From the NCBI RefSeq assembly GCF_000003815.2, contig NC_049982.1, positions 28,334,329 to 28,398,328 on the forward strand: a DNA stretch of 64,000 nt. Reading direction: 5' to 3'. How positions within the stretch are numbered: the stretch's first letter is position 1; every line of letters starts with the position of its first letter. The position numbers were made by a program, and so were the translations under genes. The notes under the pieces were generated by a model. The model did no database searches. It was not told where the DNA came from and saw only the letters and a list, made by a program, of their open reading frames with translations. This stretch comes from Branchiostoma floridae (Eukaryota; Chordata; Leptocardii; Amphioxiformes; Branchiostomatidae). Shown piece by piece: positions 13,001 to 28,000 of this stretch.

Positions 13001-16000
13001 TTTAGTCTACCATCATTATATTAATAGTGTACATAAAATGATTAACTTCAATGTTTTTAAGAGAAGAGGGGTGAAAATCTAAGCAAAATTTTGAAAAGAT
13101 AGCCTTAATTGGATAACTGACCATATTTGTACTGACGTGTATGATTTTGTCAATTCAAGTCTCCTCTTATTGTGCTTTATGAAATTAATGAACGATAAAC
13201 AGGGAAAGTAAGTTAAAGAAATTTCCAGTTGACCGTACCAGAATTCACCATCGTCTCGTTGGACAATCCCAAGCTCCTCTTTGGTACCTTCATCCACACC
13301 ATTCCACTCATCGGATCTGTCACAAGAATCAAGTTTTAGTTCACCTTAATATACAGTAACTGTTTAATCTTCAAATGTTTGCAATGTTTAGTTTCGTGTT
13401 TTCACAGTGACATGTAAAATCATTGCAAAATGCCTCTCAACATTTTTACACGTAATAGTTGCATCTGTCATCACTGTAACGATGCTTGCAGATTTCTATC
13501 AGTTATGAATATTGTCTTTTTGACCAAAATGCCTACTAGTAGGTATTGCTATCATCATTGAATTTCTATATCATATCGGAATGAACACAAAGCACTTACT
13601 GGTCTCCCCACGGACCCTTCCATTCAGTCTTGCCCCAGGGGTTCCGGATTCGCACCAGCTGGGTTCCCTCAACCTACAGAGTCACGGAGTCAGTGAAAAA
13701 ACGTCTTTGTAACATCAAAACGTCAAACATATCTTTATTGACAACTTTCTGCAGGGCTTACATGTACAAACAATAATATCATTATGTTTTTCCCGGTAGG
13801 AAAAACATTTTGTTTTTGCTGCTGACTGTTATTTTTCTGTCAGTAGCCAATCATTCTTTTACAGTCTGTAGCCAATCAGTACTTAGAACTGGGGTAGGAG
13901 TGGTATATATTGAGTGTACTAGTATATCGTAAATACGTGCAATTTCTTAGCTCGCACTTACAAAAATATACGCACGCAATACTATACGAGCCTATAATAT
14001 ACTATTGTGTGCGAGTAGGTTGGTAAAAGGCCACAGGGAAAACGTTCTGCATTTTTGCAAAAACGTTGCCAAATTCCACTTTCTAGTATCGAAGAAAAAT
14101 TCCAGTCGCATCACGACCTTGACCTTGACCTTTGACCTTTGCCCTACCTCTGCAAATCCCGTGATGCTGTAGGCGTGTTGCTGCACCAGACCGTTGTCCT
14201 GGATAGCCTCCAGACCCGCGGAACCTCCCTGATTGGACAAAACAAACTCTTCATCATGAAAACATCGAGCACAACTTAAAAGAGAGTCATAATCGTTTCT
14301 GGTAATATTTATAGGACCTGGTGCATTTTTTGTCTCGAAACCACAGAGAATAATGAACATTTAACAGGTCCATTTGTGTTTTGTTCAATCTGTATTGTCA
14401 GTAAACTGCCTTAAATGTATAACACACCAGTTGTGAACACAATCTACATGTACATAAGACTAAGAAACAATGATAGGTTTGATCCACTGTCACACTGGGA
14501 CAGACATTTTAACTCTTTTCAATGAGTGTGATGGGTTCATTAAAGTGCTATGTGGCTCTCCTCATTGACAAACAGCTTTATGTTCCATCTGAGATAGATA
14601 TATCAAGAGCTTTATGTTTCATCCGAGATAGATATATAAAGAGGAGGGTCTGCAATTGCTCCCATATAAGATGTAGGCAGCCAATTTTGATTTCCTGTAT
14701 TTTGTGGGTGACTCTGTCTTATTCATGTAATTCATAACGTCGGCAACCACATTTTGTATAATTGCCTTCCTTGATTTTGGCTGGAATCGTCCAATTTTGT
14801 ACGAGGGCGCTGACTGGTCCCTACACATGAGCGAATTACATTTGTATGGAATGGGTTCAAGCGCTCGTTCAAACCGCGGTGTTCCACTGTGAACACCGAA
14901 AAAGCCCTCCGTCCTGTTGTCATCAAACGAGTGCTCTAGAAGCCATTCCTTAATTCGCTCATTAACTAAATCATTGTTACCACCAAAAGGTTTGAATGTG
15001 TTGGCTAGAAGCAAACATAGGAGCGTCTACTCTCCAGATGGTACCCAGGTTGGTGAGGAATTAGATGACTGACGCTACACGTCACAACACTGACCTTGAT
15101 CCCACTGCACCCCATGGTGGATCCCCTCTCGAAGGCCTTCTGTAGGATCTTGTAGAGGTCGCCGGGTAGCTTGGAGGGGTCGGTGGTGTCATACCTCTCA
15201 GTCATCCCTCCCGTGAAGTCAACCAGAGCGTCGCTGGTGTGTCCTCCCTCCAGTGACTCATAGGAGCCATGGAGCCTGAAAAAATACATTCATTTAGGTT
15301 AACTACATTTTGTATAATTTTATATTAAGGTTCATCTGTGATAGTACATGAAATTGACACTTACATAAGTTTTTACTTTTACATGTTTTTTTCCATACAA
15401 TGCATATTATATAAGCTACACCATGATGATGATCATAGCATGACTACACATGTACAAGGTACCCCAATTGTAAGTATCATCCACTTGCATCGGGAAGGAC
15501 CCCTGCTATGTTCGATAAGTGTGATGGGTTCTTTAGCGTACTCAAAGAATACAGGGCCTTCATTTATCGTCCTGTCCAAGGGACGGCCCAAGCCGAAGCT
15601 AGGTGCTCATTTTTCACCTGAGTGAAGTGAGGAAAGTCGTGTTAAGTGCTTTTCCCAAGGGCACAAGATCGGTGACAGGTTTTGAACCCAAGACCTCTTG
15701 GCCATGGGTCTAAGCCCAAATTAAGCGCTGCTGATTAGGCCACACGATCTCACAAAATTTATTGACAATGATACAACTCATTACACGGATCTGCCTAGGC
15801 AGCTTTGGGCTGGTAGCGGCAGATCCACAGAGATACGGTGAGACGAACATACATCATCGGTCGACGTGATCGCACATGTTCGCACATGTTTACACACGAC
15901 GGGGTTATACCGCCCCTTATGGGGTGACAAACCCTTTCATATGCGCCAGGTCTCCCGTCCGGGTGAATGATGTAAATCACCGTGAGCCAAAGCTAGGTAC

Positions 16001-19000
16001 TCATTTTCACATAGTCAGGAAAGCCGTGTAAAGTGCCTTTCCCAAGGGCACAAGATCGGTAACACGTCAGGCGGATTCGAACCTGCAACCTCTCGGTCAC
16101 GGGGCGAACATGGTCCCACTGCGCTACGCACTGCGCTACGCTACGCGGTCCCTCACAAAATCACTTGATGCTATAAAGACATTGTGGTTTAACTTACTTA
16201 GCGTAAGCCTTCTCCAGCAGGGCGCTCCAGAACTCGTTCTTGTCGTTGGAGTGGAGACTGAAGTACTGCGGGTCTCCCCAGTCAAACACCACCATGGGGA
16301 TCCGGTCATCGATCACCACATCAACCCACCTGTAATAATAACATTCAGCAAAACTGTTGACTTGCAACCATTACTGTACACGTTTATCATAATATAAACC
16401 AACCATAATCCTGACTTCTTGCAATATTCTTGTTTTATGGTTCTTATCTTTTACAATTTCAAGTTTAACGGCACTCAGTTCCATATATTTGCCCTCAGTT
16501 CAAAGGGAACATGAACAATCAGCCACATACTAAATATAATTGCAATCCATCAGGAGGCTCTTAACCACAAATAAAAAGAAATACAGACACAAACACAGAC
16601 AGACGGTCACAGACCACAAACAATAATGCTAGTTCACCTTTATCCGTAGGATAAGCTTTATCTGTTCTTTTTATGAACAATATATCTAAAGATAATGGCT
16701 TCAAATTGCAATATTTTTAAAATATCACAATTTGAAACTACCGTCCATCAACTTGATATCCCTGTGTAGCAACACGATGGATCTGTAGGTTACCCCACGG
16801 ATAAAGGTGAACTAACGTTACAGCCATTTTTCAAGGTATTAAAGGTAAAAAAAACAGCTGTTTTTACGTACTCTCCATACTGCCAGAAGCGGAAGTGGAA
16901 GGCGCCGCAGTAGTCATCACTGTAGGAGTTGTCCTCACAGCAAACTCTCTTGAACAAGTAGGGCTTCTGGGCCAGGGTGGCGGTGGCAGCCAGCATCCAG
17001 CAGTCACCTGTGATGACAGAAAATCTGAAATGTTGCAGTTCTGTTTTGATATGATAGGTGGGGCTCCTGAATAGACAAAACAGTCGCTCAACACCAACAA
17101 ATAGTATAGGACTTAGTGGCTAAAATGCAGAAAAAATCTCTTGTATTCAATTTGTAATCCTAGGCTCGCACCTGAAGGGGCATTCCACTCCAGAAGGGGG
17201 TATTATAATTCCTCAGAGAATAAAATGATTAGTTACGCTTGAATCAAGTTTGTTTGGTCACATGGTTAAACATTGCATGGAACGAGTTCTTGAATTCCCC
17301 TGAGGACCCTTTCAATTGTGAACTTGAGTGGGGGAGGACGTGACTTCGACCATGGGAACAGGTACCGTTGGTAGCTTTGGTCCGCTGCCCATTCTGTCCT
17401 CTGCATGTGAGCTGTGGATTTTTTCAGCTTAACAGATGCCATTGAACCAAGCTGAGTCTACCATCAAAATTTACCCCTCAAAATGCAGGAAATAAGCGTT
17501 TCAGAGGGTCTACATTTTACAATTATAACAGGGAGCATGCCCCGAGACCCCCTATATATAGGCTCAACAGGATTTCCATCTAAATTCCAGGGGGTGGAAA
17601 AAAGTTCAGGCTAGTGTTATACCTTTATACTGCTTCTCTGCTTTGTCATGTATTCAGAACAAGAAGTTGATAATTAATAGACTCACCCACACATCCCTGG
17701 CAGACATCGAAGCGGCTTGCTCCCTCTGATGCATCAATGAACTCCGGATTCCCAACTATCTCCTGCAATACAAAAAAGTTACAGCGTTAGCCAATTAAGT
17801 TACGAAATACACATTTTAATATTACAAGGAATTAAAAGCTATAACCAGCCACCTGTTGAATCAAGTTAATATTGATTAGTTACCTAATGAGACAGTTTTT
17901 CATCAGTTTTCATGAGTGGTATTGATCACAGTCTGTCAGAAAGAATTATCATGGTAGCATTGTAGGTACCACCGGTGCAATGGCCTAGTGGGTAGAGTGT
18001 TCGCCTTGCATTCGGTAGGTCGTGAGTTCGATCCCAGGCCGAGTCATACCAAAGACTTTAAAAATGGTACATGCTGCTTTCTCTGCTTAGCACTCAGCAT
18101 TCGGGAAAGAGTATGGAAGTTGAACACACACCACTACCAGTGGACTAGCCCCCTGCTGTAGTAATTGCGTTGTGTGGCCCAAGGGCTTCTGAAACGGAGA
18201 TGGGCGCCGCCCTATGCGCCATCAGGCGCGGGAAGGACTTTAACTTTAACTTTTTAATTGTAGGTACCACCAACCCAGGACACATTGTACAATGTCATGT
18301 ATTGTTAGCAAGTTAGCAACAGACTTAAATATTATGTATGATATACTGTGGAAATTTCGCAGTGGTTTAATGTTAATGCATTTTCATGGTCACCTGATCA
18401 TCAAAAACTTAAAACTACCACAAACACTGAATTTTCTCCCTTAACTTCAAGAATTAAAATACGAGCACCAAATTCAAATCAATTACAGTTATAAGCCATC
18501 TAAACTAATCTTTTCATAGATAAAATTAGCTTTATCCTCTTTACACAGGTGTCTGTGTCGCTCGGAACATTAGCTAAGAAGAATGTAATTTTGTTTCGTT
18601 GATTACAGTAAAGTTAACCCTAATATCCTTAAAGGGGCATTCCACTCCAGAAGGGAGTCTTGTTTTACAATAGATAATGTGACAATGAATACATAATCAG
18701 CCAGATTTTGTGGAATTCACCTTGGGATGAATTGCACGATGTGTGTTTTGTAAAACAATATGACACTCACTAAACCCATGCAGACCCTTCCCATGCATTC
18801 CCTATACGCATTTGTTTATCGTGCATATTTTCGGAATAAATGAGGTTCGCTAAGCACACCGAGAAGGCAAATTCCTCATAAAATAGCAAAGAATACAAGA
18901 ACAAGACTAGATTTCTTAGCGAACCTGAAATTAGTTTTGTAATCGTACCTAAAAGTTTTGCATTGTATTCAGCCATAGGATCAATTCAATTAGAGGGTAC

Positions 19001-22000
19001 TTGGGGAGTTTAGTAGAAGACTGAATGCTTTTGAGGCACGTGGAGCAACTGGCGGGTACTTGATCGTATAATGTGAAGTAGTATGCATTTATTACTTCCT
19101 AAAATTAATATCTCTCAGAAAATAACACTCCCGTCAGGAGTGGAATGCCCCTTTAAAAACTCCTGTAACCTGACTGTTGAAGTAATGAGAGCATGACGGT
19201 CCTGAGACCACCTAAGCAGGGTAATGCAATTGTACCATGCTAAGGTTGTGTGTACCAATCAGACCAAAGTAACACTGTGTTTATAAACGGGTATTAGCTT
19301 ATACTGTAAAAATTAATATGCATTTTCAAGTTCCCAGGGATTTCTTTTTGTGGTAGTGAGAAAATGCAAATGGCAGTGTTCACAGCAGTTTTTAGTTCAT
19401 GGTTGAAATAAGAGCTCACGCACAATGTTGGTGGGTAGAAGACTCTTGTATTTCAAAGTGGTTTTAGGTTTGCGTTGAAGTCAATTAAGAGGTTGCAAAC
19501 ACTAATCCACCACAAAAACTTCAACATTGCAAGTTGTTAAACTTTAAAGCTCAACTTTGTGGTCAGATATCAATTGAAAGACTGTTTACAGTATAAATGT
19601 TGCAATAGCAGCTAAGCTAACAATAATTAGCCCTAATATAGTCTTTGTTGACCCTCAACTTTTCTCACAGTTTTCAATGCATTCGTCTGAACAATGAATG
19701 AGATTTGTTGTAAGTGTCACTTAACCTAAATTCTCCATGTTTTTTTAAAGGGCTTCTCTGATTGGTTGAACCCTTGATGTGTTTAAAAGTGCAAAAAGTC
19801 TCCTAGACTAAGTGCCTAATTCCCAACAATGCTGTTTATGTTCTCTTCTTGGCTACTGACCTGAAAAGGGAGGCCTAGCTTTGCAATATCCTCTTCAGGA
19901 CAAACGCTAGACTAACTTAAAACATGCACATGAAGCTTCCTAAGTAGCTATCGGAGACTCGAAGTGTTCCACATTTACTGTAATATCAGTGTTCCATGTG
20001 TAATGTAATAATAATAATAATAATAATAATAATAGCCTTTATTGCACATTCATGCCCTATCGGGCTAAGTACAGGCATATAGATACAAAGGGTAGTAATG
20101 CAGTAAACATGGTTTCTAAGACTAATCTAAAACATTTGTTCGGCTTCTTCTCGTTTCTTAGTTATGTTAAATATGTAGCTTGAGATGTGTTTGTATAATG
20201 TCGTTTGATCAAAGCTCATAAGAAAAATGAATTTTTCAACACTAGACATATATTCAAAGCGAGGGAACTTTCCTATAATATGGCTAAAAAGAATACTTCT
20301 ATCGTAATATCAGCATACATTGGACCTAGTGGTTTGATGTAGAATATTCTTTAGGATGTCTGATATATATATTCTAAAGAATCAAGAAAGCAAATGTTGC
20401 AAAACTGTCATTCTTACATTACAAATTTGAATTGCAATAAACCTTTTTAAAAAATGAAATGACCCTGCAGTTCCAGAGCACGCTGCTAGTGGGTCCAAAC
20501 CTATGCCAGATCATTTTTACGTCATACAACTACCTGTTACCATATCAAGACCATAGCATGTCAAATAGCTGCAGTACCAAGGAAAACCACCAGGGGTCCA
20601 AAATTGAATCATCTCAATTTTGTTGTGGAACAATTGTGTAAATCATTTTGTATGGGTGCTATGTTAACTAACATGTTATTTCTTAAAAATCAATCAAAAA
20701 GACGGGGAAAACATCACATTTCCATCCAAAGTTTGGAAGTCATACTGACACAAACAGACAGACAGACACACCCACACATACAGACACACACGCGCACAGA
20801 GAGAGAGACACACAGACACACACACACAGACACACACACACACACACGACATGGAATAGTTGGGTCTATTTACCACAAAGCACAGTACTTGACAGGACAA
20901 AAACAACCTGCCATATTTAGTTTGACCCGACATACTTGCGCTGTGTACGGCATTACAAAGGGCATCTCCCGACGAGGTCAACAACCGACAAGGTCAACCT
21001 CCCCACGCCGTGCGTGACATACACGCAGGCACGTAAGGGTGACGTCATCTCCGAGCAGATGTTGGGAGAGAAAATCGTAACGTTTTCTTACAGTCCCGTT
21101 GTTGTTTTGGGCACTGTTTATTTATTTATTTATTGGTTTGGCTGCACCGAACACACAGCCAGGGCTGCCCAACTAGCCTATGGCTATTACAAAGGGCTAG
21201 CCCTGCTGACAAACACATAAACAATACAAATTTAAAAAAAGAACATTTGTATGTACATGGTGTAGGATAACTTACATATCTAAAATGGAGTATATAACAT
21301 CATATCATCGACAACAATATTTGCAATGAGAGGTCAGGGTCAGTATATACACGTGTATGACTAATTGGGCACTGTTGTTGTTGTTGTTTGGCGTTATTGA
21401 TGTTTTTTTACTGACACACAAAATGAGAGGATTGTGTATCACAAAGAAATGGGGTCGCCAGAAAAGGTTGAGATTTTTCACCCTCAATATTTGCTTGGAG
21501 ATTACAAGCCACGCTCCAGTTACTGTGTAGTTCGCCATAGTTTATTGCAAGCACAGTAGACTGTAACGACCTAAATATACATTTTAGGACTGTTGTATGA
21601 AATACAGTGGAGGATATCATGATTGGTGTTCAGATTTATCATCAATCAAATTCATTATTATCATTAAAGGCAAATAGCGCAAGAAGTACCTACAATCATA
21701 TCATAATCGTAATCATTAACACGTAGATTGTATTGAGATTGTTCGCAAAAAAATGACCATGATATGTTACCATCATTCTAATATTCGTCCAACTTAACAT
21801 GACAAAAGAATTCCTTTGAAGACCGTTAAATTTCCATTGATATCGATCGTGAACTGAATTACCTGCAAGAAAGTAGGTCAACCAGACTCGTATTTTTCAT
21901 AGAGTGCGGCCGTGCTATGACAAGATCGCCCTACTTTGCCCCTGCATATATGTAGACCTTTGCATCTATATTAGACGACACATTCCCTACCAGTTTGGTT

Positions 22001-25000
22001 ATATTGTTTTCTGAAGGTTAGGCCAGCCTTCTAGCAGTAGCCGGCCTCTAGTATGTGACCTTGTGCCTTTCGTTAGAATAGTTGTCACGGCGCGAGCAGC
22101 CTAGAGCTGAAATATTGCGGGCAAGAATCCAAAATAACATTCACTAAACTGAAATACATTCAACTGCAATAACAATTCGACGGTTGACATTGTAATCGTG
22201 TAGAAGTTATCTTGGGAAATCTTGAAAGAAACCTTTGGGACTGTAAAATGCGTTAACAGATTGAAGCAGTTTTCCTTGACATTTGTGGTCTCCACACCTC
22301 CAAATTAAAACAATGCAAGGGTGACTACTGGTCTACGCCTATTGAAAATTGCGGACCAGCAATATACAACAGACAGATATCGGCTGGCGCTAGTTGATAC
22401 CGGTTGAACTTGGGTAACGCTGGTTCACATTTATCCGAGGGTAACCTATATTCGTTGTTTGTGAGAAAAAAACGTATTTGGAGATATGAAGTCGACAGAC
22501 GGTGGTTTCAAATTGGAACATTTTGAAAATACTGCAAATTTGAAACCACGGTCAGCAGACTTGATACTCCTAAATGTGCTGTTTTTAAAGAAAACGGATA
22601 AAGGTCACACCACGGATAAAGGTGAACTAGCGTTATGACTGCAACATTTTTATCATGTGAGGGTTATATGATCTCATATCCACATATAATGTACTTGCAA
22701 TTGCAAGTTGGTATAAGATAGTGTGGTAGCTAGAAGTCGGCACAACATTGCTCTCATTTTGTACTGTCACCCAGCTGAGTATATACTTGTAGTACTTTTT
22801 TGTACCCAAACAATGGCATACAGGGCACTGCTTTTCGGCCTTTGCGGCAACTTTACAGTGTCTTTGCCTCCAGACAGCTGTACTAAAATGGTGAATAAAA
22901 GATCCATAGAAATAGTAAGAGGAAAATATTTGTTGAGTTTTAAAAGGAATGCAAAAGGGAACGAAAAAAAGTCTTTTTTTCGCGACACCGCGGCCCTCAA
23001 AAACGTTCCACTTTCTGTGCAAATAAAAGTTTGTGCAACAAATCGTTTATTACAAGATTTTCAGTATGATTTCACAAATGATTTGTTAAGATATAGAAAA
23101 TACAAGTTCAACAATTGCTGCATCAACCGCACATTTTCAAAAGATCGCAGATACACACATTATTTAATGTGTATCTTTTTTTCATCGCAGACAAACGCAA
23201 AACACGGAACGCAGACAAACGTACCTAAATAGTTAATACTAGTATCTTTCTTTTTCGCAGACAAACGTAAAAGTGTGCTGAACACATGTGCACCGCCCTT
23301 CTCATTAGCAAAGCGTCTCTAACCCGATTGACACGGCATGATGTCCTGTTTACCTAGAGCCAACAGAAAAACGGCTCATGTTGCTGCTATCTTCTGGAAT
23401 GTGGGTGCCATATGGAATCTATCAGGAAGAGATTTCTCCCTTGCTTCAAGCGATTAGGAATAGCTGGAATTTTTCTGTATGAGTTACACTGGAATAAATG
23501 TAACCCAAATCATCCAAATATATTCTAACCTAATCCAGGATTACCTAATTAGAAAGATAATGAGTAAGTCTTCAAAGTTGTCGTGATACTCTAAAAAATG
23601 GCTACAGCACTCCTTTGAAATAGAGCATTTTAAATATGCAATGACGTTTTTACCATGTTAGAAAAATAGGAAACGTTACTATAGAATTGTTATTCTGTAG
23701 AAAAAACAACTTTACATACTCAAACAATGTGAAGTTATAAACGTGTCAACTTTATTTTTACGATGAGTGACACTACAAGATGGTGGGACGACAGAGTATA
23801 AAAATTCCTCCGCCAACAAACACCACTGTATTCGAGCACTCTGATTCGGATATGTCAAATCTGTCAGCCCATTATGTTTCAACACAATGCTTAGCACGTA
23901 CGCCAGCCAATTTAAACTACAAATTACAATGAATGGTGGCCTTGCTGACAATGTGTAGAAAGACGGGAAACGCCCATTTTTGGGTCGCCGCGAGCACTTC
24001 ATTTTGAGTCACTGGGTAGGAAGTTATTTGGGGTTGACAAATGCAGATCGGACTGTTTCAGGTATTCATTCCAGTTTAAATACAACGACATCCTTTTTAA
24101 ATAGGTCTAGTTAAACCTAGTGTCTACCATTTGCTTCTACAATGTCTTATACTTGAATCTTCTCTCCGCCCTCCCCCCTATAGCTAGTAAATATTTCAAT
24201 ACTGTAAAAGGCGAAATGTTCGCGGGAATCTAATTTTGCTCTAAGGAGAACAAGTGTTCGCATCACGTTTTAATTTCTCGATTGAACCAAGGGGGTAGAC
24301 GGGAAGACAAATAAACATTTTCGCCGTGGTTTTATGTTCAAATTCGCGGTAAACTCGAACACCGCGAAAATAAAACCACCACAAACATTTCCCCGTTTAC
24401 AGTACCATTTATAGCGTTGACGTATAAGTCAAAACTGATACGATCATAATTTCAACTATCCGTCCGTATCTGGACCTTAACATGGAACAAATACCAGAGT
24501 GTACCCTATCTACATTTGTGGATAAGGCATGCTTCTTATAATCAGCACCAGGAAACAACTTAATGACACTGGAAGGGGCACGGATCCTACAATGAGTCAC
24601 ATGGCCCACAGAAAGAGACCGTAACCCAATTTGGGGCTACTTTTCTCGTGGGAACGGTCATTTCAGACGGATACGCTGCTCTATTTGACTTCCAATTTCC
24701 AACTGGCTGGTGGAATATTTTAAAACCCTCTCCCTCATAACAATAATCCGGACTGTTGTTGAAAATACGTAAACAGAGTATATTAAGGATGGTGTACAAA
24801 ATTGGAGCCATTTGGATCTCTATATGCATAGCCCTTCGGTGGTACAAAGCCCTGAACGCCCCCATGAGAGTAAGACATAAATGTTTTACTTGTTGCCTTA
24901 TTTGGACTGTCAAGTGCCGTGGCAGATTTTCATATCTCCATTGTCAAATGACACGTTTTCAGCCATTGGTCGCCGATTCCGTGCGACAGCAAATGGCGAC

Positions 25001-28000
25001 TCATTTCACAAGCATTCCGAAGCAGTAAGTAACGGTTAGTAACCTTAACACAAAATTTGGCAAGAAAAATCAGCAAGTTTTCAAAACATCGATCGTTGAC
25101 TGCTATTTGCTTAAACGTTCATTAGAGAAAGAAAGGTGAAGTAATCATAGGGCGATTCCAGAGAAATTCTAGACAACAGGTATTCCATAATCACATCACC
25201 GCAAAGTTTTATTAAATTTTCAGTCGACCTAGTTCCCATGAAACACTCTTCATGCCATTGTCACGCAGTCGACAAGAAGGTCTCTTCCTTTTTGTTGAAG
25301 GAACCCCCGAGTGGGCTAGCAACCCTATCTACATACAGTAGGGAGTCAAAAAAATCGACCTTGACCTTTGTCTTCCCATTCCCTATCCACTAACTGTTTT
25401 AGAACATGGTCACTAGCCCGAAGTTCGCAGCTACTACCGTTGGGCTGGCCGATAGATTTTTGTGCGGTGGAGTGAATGTACGACTTGAAGTGCTTGGACA
25501 TCTGAGCACTTTTTTGTAGTGGATGGGAGGGAGTCTAGCAAAACATCTCAAAACAGCCTCTCAAATAACCGGTCCCGCATAATCCCCTGGTATATCTAGC
25601 TTCCGTTGGCAAAAAAACCCAATAACCTTGAGTTCGGTGTTTGGTACGGAATTCGCAGGATCTGATCTAAGATTTGGTCCCGAACTGATTACCAACGTTT
25701 CTGAATGAATATGACCTAGCGCATACATCGTATCAGTTTGTGCCGTTCACGAAACACAAGAGGAGAGTGAAAACAGTCTCCTGGCTCCCGGGATTCGAAC
25801 CCGCGCCGAACGTAGCCCTGCCCGCCAGATCACAAACCTTCCACCACTAACCACTACGCCAAAAGGTCGTACACTTTGACATAGTCAATTTGGCGGCGCT
25901 TGAACCCAATTGTTACAAACCTGTTGTCAAAACATCTCCATTGGTGGTTGTAAATGCAATAAAACTTGTGTGACTGTGTAGCTGCCATCGGAATTTCAGC
26001 GGTCAGCATATTCAAAGCTCAGTGGATTTCGGTACACAATAACCCTTAGGGTTAAATGGGTCAAGAGGTGGTCACTTCGACGCCAATGGCTATTAGCTGG
26101 CGCTGTCCTGAGCAGGTGATTCCCTCCGTAGGGACACTCCTCCAACTTTTAAAGTGGACATCATAAAGTTGAGAGAGTACGTGTGGACATTGTAAAGTTG
26201 AGAGAGTATATGTGGACATTATAACGTTGAGAGAGTACGTGTGGACATTATAACGTTGAGAGCGTACGTGTGGACATTATAACGTTGAGAGAGTACGTGT
26301 GGACATTATAACGTTGAGAGAGTACGTGTGGACATTATAAAGTTGAGAGAGTACGTGTGGACATTATAACGTTGAGAGAGTACGAGTGGACATTATAACG
26401 TTGGGAGAGTACGTGTGGACATTATAACGTTGAGAGAGTACGTGTGGACATTATAACGTTGGGAGAGTACGTGTGGACATTATAACGTTGAGAGAGTACG
26501 TGTGGACATTATAACGTTGAGAGAGTACGTGTGGACATTATACCGTTGAGAGAGTACGTGTGGACATTATAACGTTGAGAGAGTACGTGTGGACATTATA
26601 ACGTTGAGAGAGTACGTGGGGACATTATAAAATTGACAGAGTACGTGTAGGAATCTATACCTGACAAATATACAGTAGACTGCAGTACTGTAAATGCATT
26701 TAAGTTCGCGAGGATTGAATTCGCGGTAGCGGGAAAAGGGACTTAGGTTTTTGCGGTGGTTTTAAGTTCGCGGTAGCACCACGCACTATAGTCTCTTACT
26801 GCTATGGAAAAATGTTCGCGGTGGTTTTAAATTCGCGGTGAAGTAGCCACCTCGAAAACAGCGAACATTAAACCACCGCAAAAGTTTCTACGGTAGACTA
26901 TACAGATGGTAGAAACTTGCAGTGTATTAGCATAAATCATTCATACAACGATGGAGTAAAATTGTGTTGAGCGCATTAGCAGCCGATGCATACAGCATAT
27001 CGGTTTGGCGTAGCGCCAACTATGAGTCAGTGTGGCAGTGGCACAGAGCCCACTAGCCCAAATTTACAATTTCTCTTTGCAAGACGGAAAGTAGGATCGA
27101 AAATCAACATAAAAATCGTCAAAAACACTGCCAGAAAAGCGACATAGAATATGTACATCTTTGCTTTCTTCACAGTGTAAATTGAGTTGTAGATTTTGTA
27201 AACAGGGAAGCTGCATTGTAATTGATACCTTCACTATTTCTATTCAGAAGGTTTGGTACTATGTTTTGCTTCGAGACCAATGACTTGCATACGTAATGTA
27301 CGAATGAGGCAGGCGTTATTTTTTTTCGGAAACTTTGATTTCAGAAACGAAAGATTGTTGAAAAGGATTTCCTCTTGCTTTCCTGTGCCCCAGTCCTTGA
27401 TCCAAAGGATTCTTCTTCTTATGAAATACATGTCGCCAGTGCATACATAAATGATTGTATTAGAATGAACCGTGTATATTTTTCTACCCCCTTCGTAAAG
27501 ATTGTCAGGACGCAAGTTTCTGGTTTCTCTTATCACCTGTTGGACTGCTCAGGTAACAACTCTTCTGTCAGGTCTCCTTTTGTAACCTCACAAAAGAACA
27601 GTTCCGGGTCGCTGGACATGGGTTTCTCGGTAACGAACACCTGTGTGAGTGTATCAATTGGTGTTTTGCACGGTTAGCTTGTTTGTTACATCGTCGAGCT
27701 AGGACATCATATATAACGTTTATTGATTGTTTCAACAACCTCTAAATACATTGCAGCGCCCTAAGGTGCTGAATTGCGTATTTAGGCATTAAAAACCATT
27801 GAAGGCCAGCTTAGATCACCGAAGGCTACTAGTTCCTGTCCACCATTAGCGTTCCTTGCCTTCCTAACTCGTAGCTGCAGCTGATTTCCGTGACGGAGAA
27901 TGGTGACGCTTGTTCACCTTTATCCGCCATGTCACCTATTTTCGTTGCTACATCAAACTGCAATGTTTTCATATTGGGGTAACCTATGTCCGTTATAAAT

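Noticed and set aside
20604-21017. Overlapping ORFs on both strands around the AC repeat
   Set aside because: Open only because of the CA/GACA microsatellite.
22723-23232. Plus-strand ORF of 169 codons
   Set aside because: No recognisable domain, overlapping open frames on the other strand, low-complexity Lys/Phe content and a simple CGCAGACAAACG repeat at its end; looks like chance.
25784-25866. Functional tRNA gene
   Set aside because: Promoter boxes are present but stems pair poorly, and similar tRNA-like heads occur elsewhere in the window as SINEs.
26154-26651. CRISPR-like array of 29-bp repeats
   Set aside because: Units are directly abutting with no spacers, in an animal intron; it is a minisatellite.
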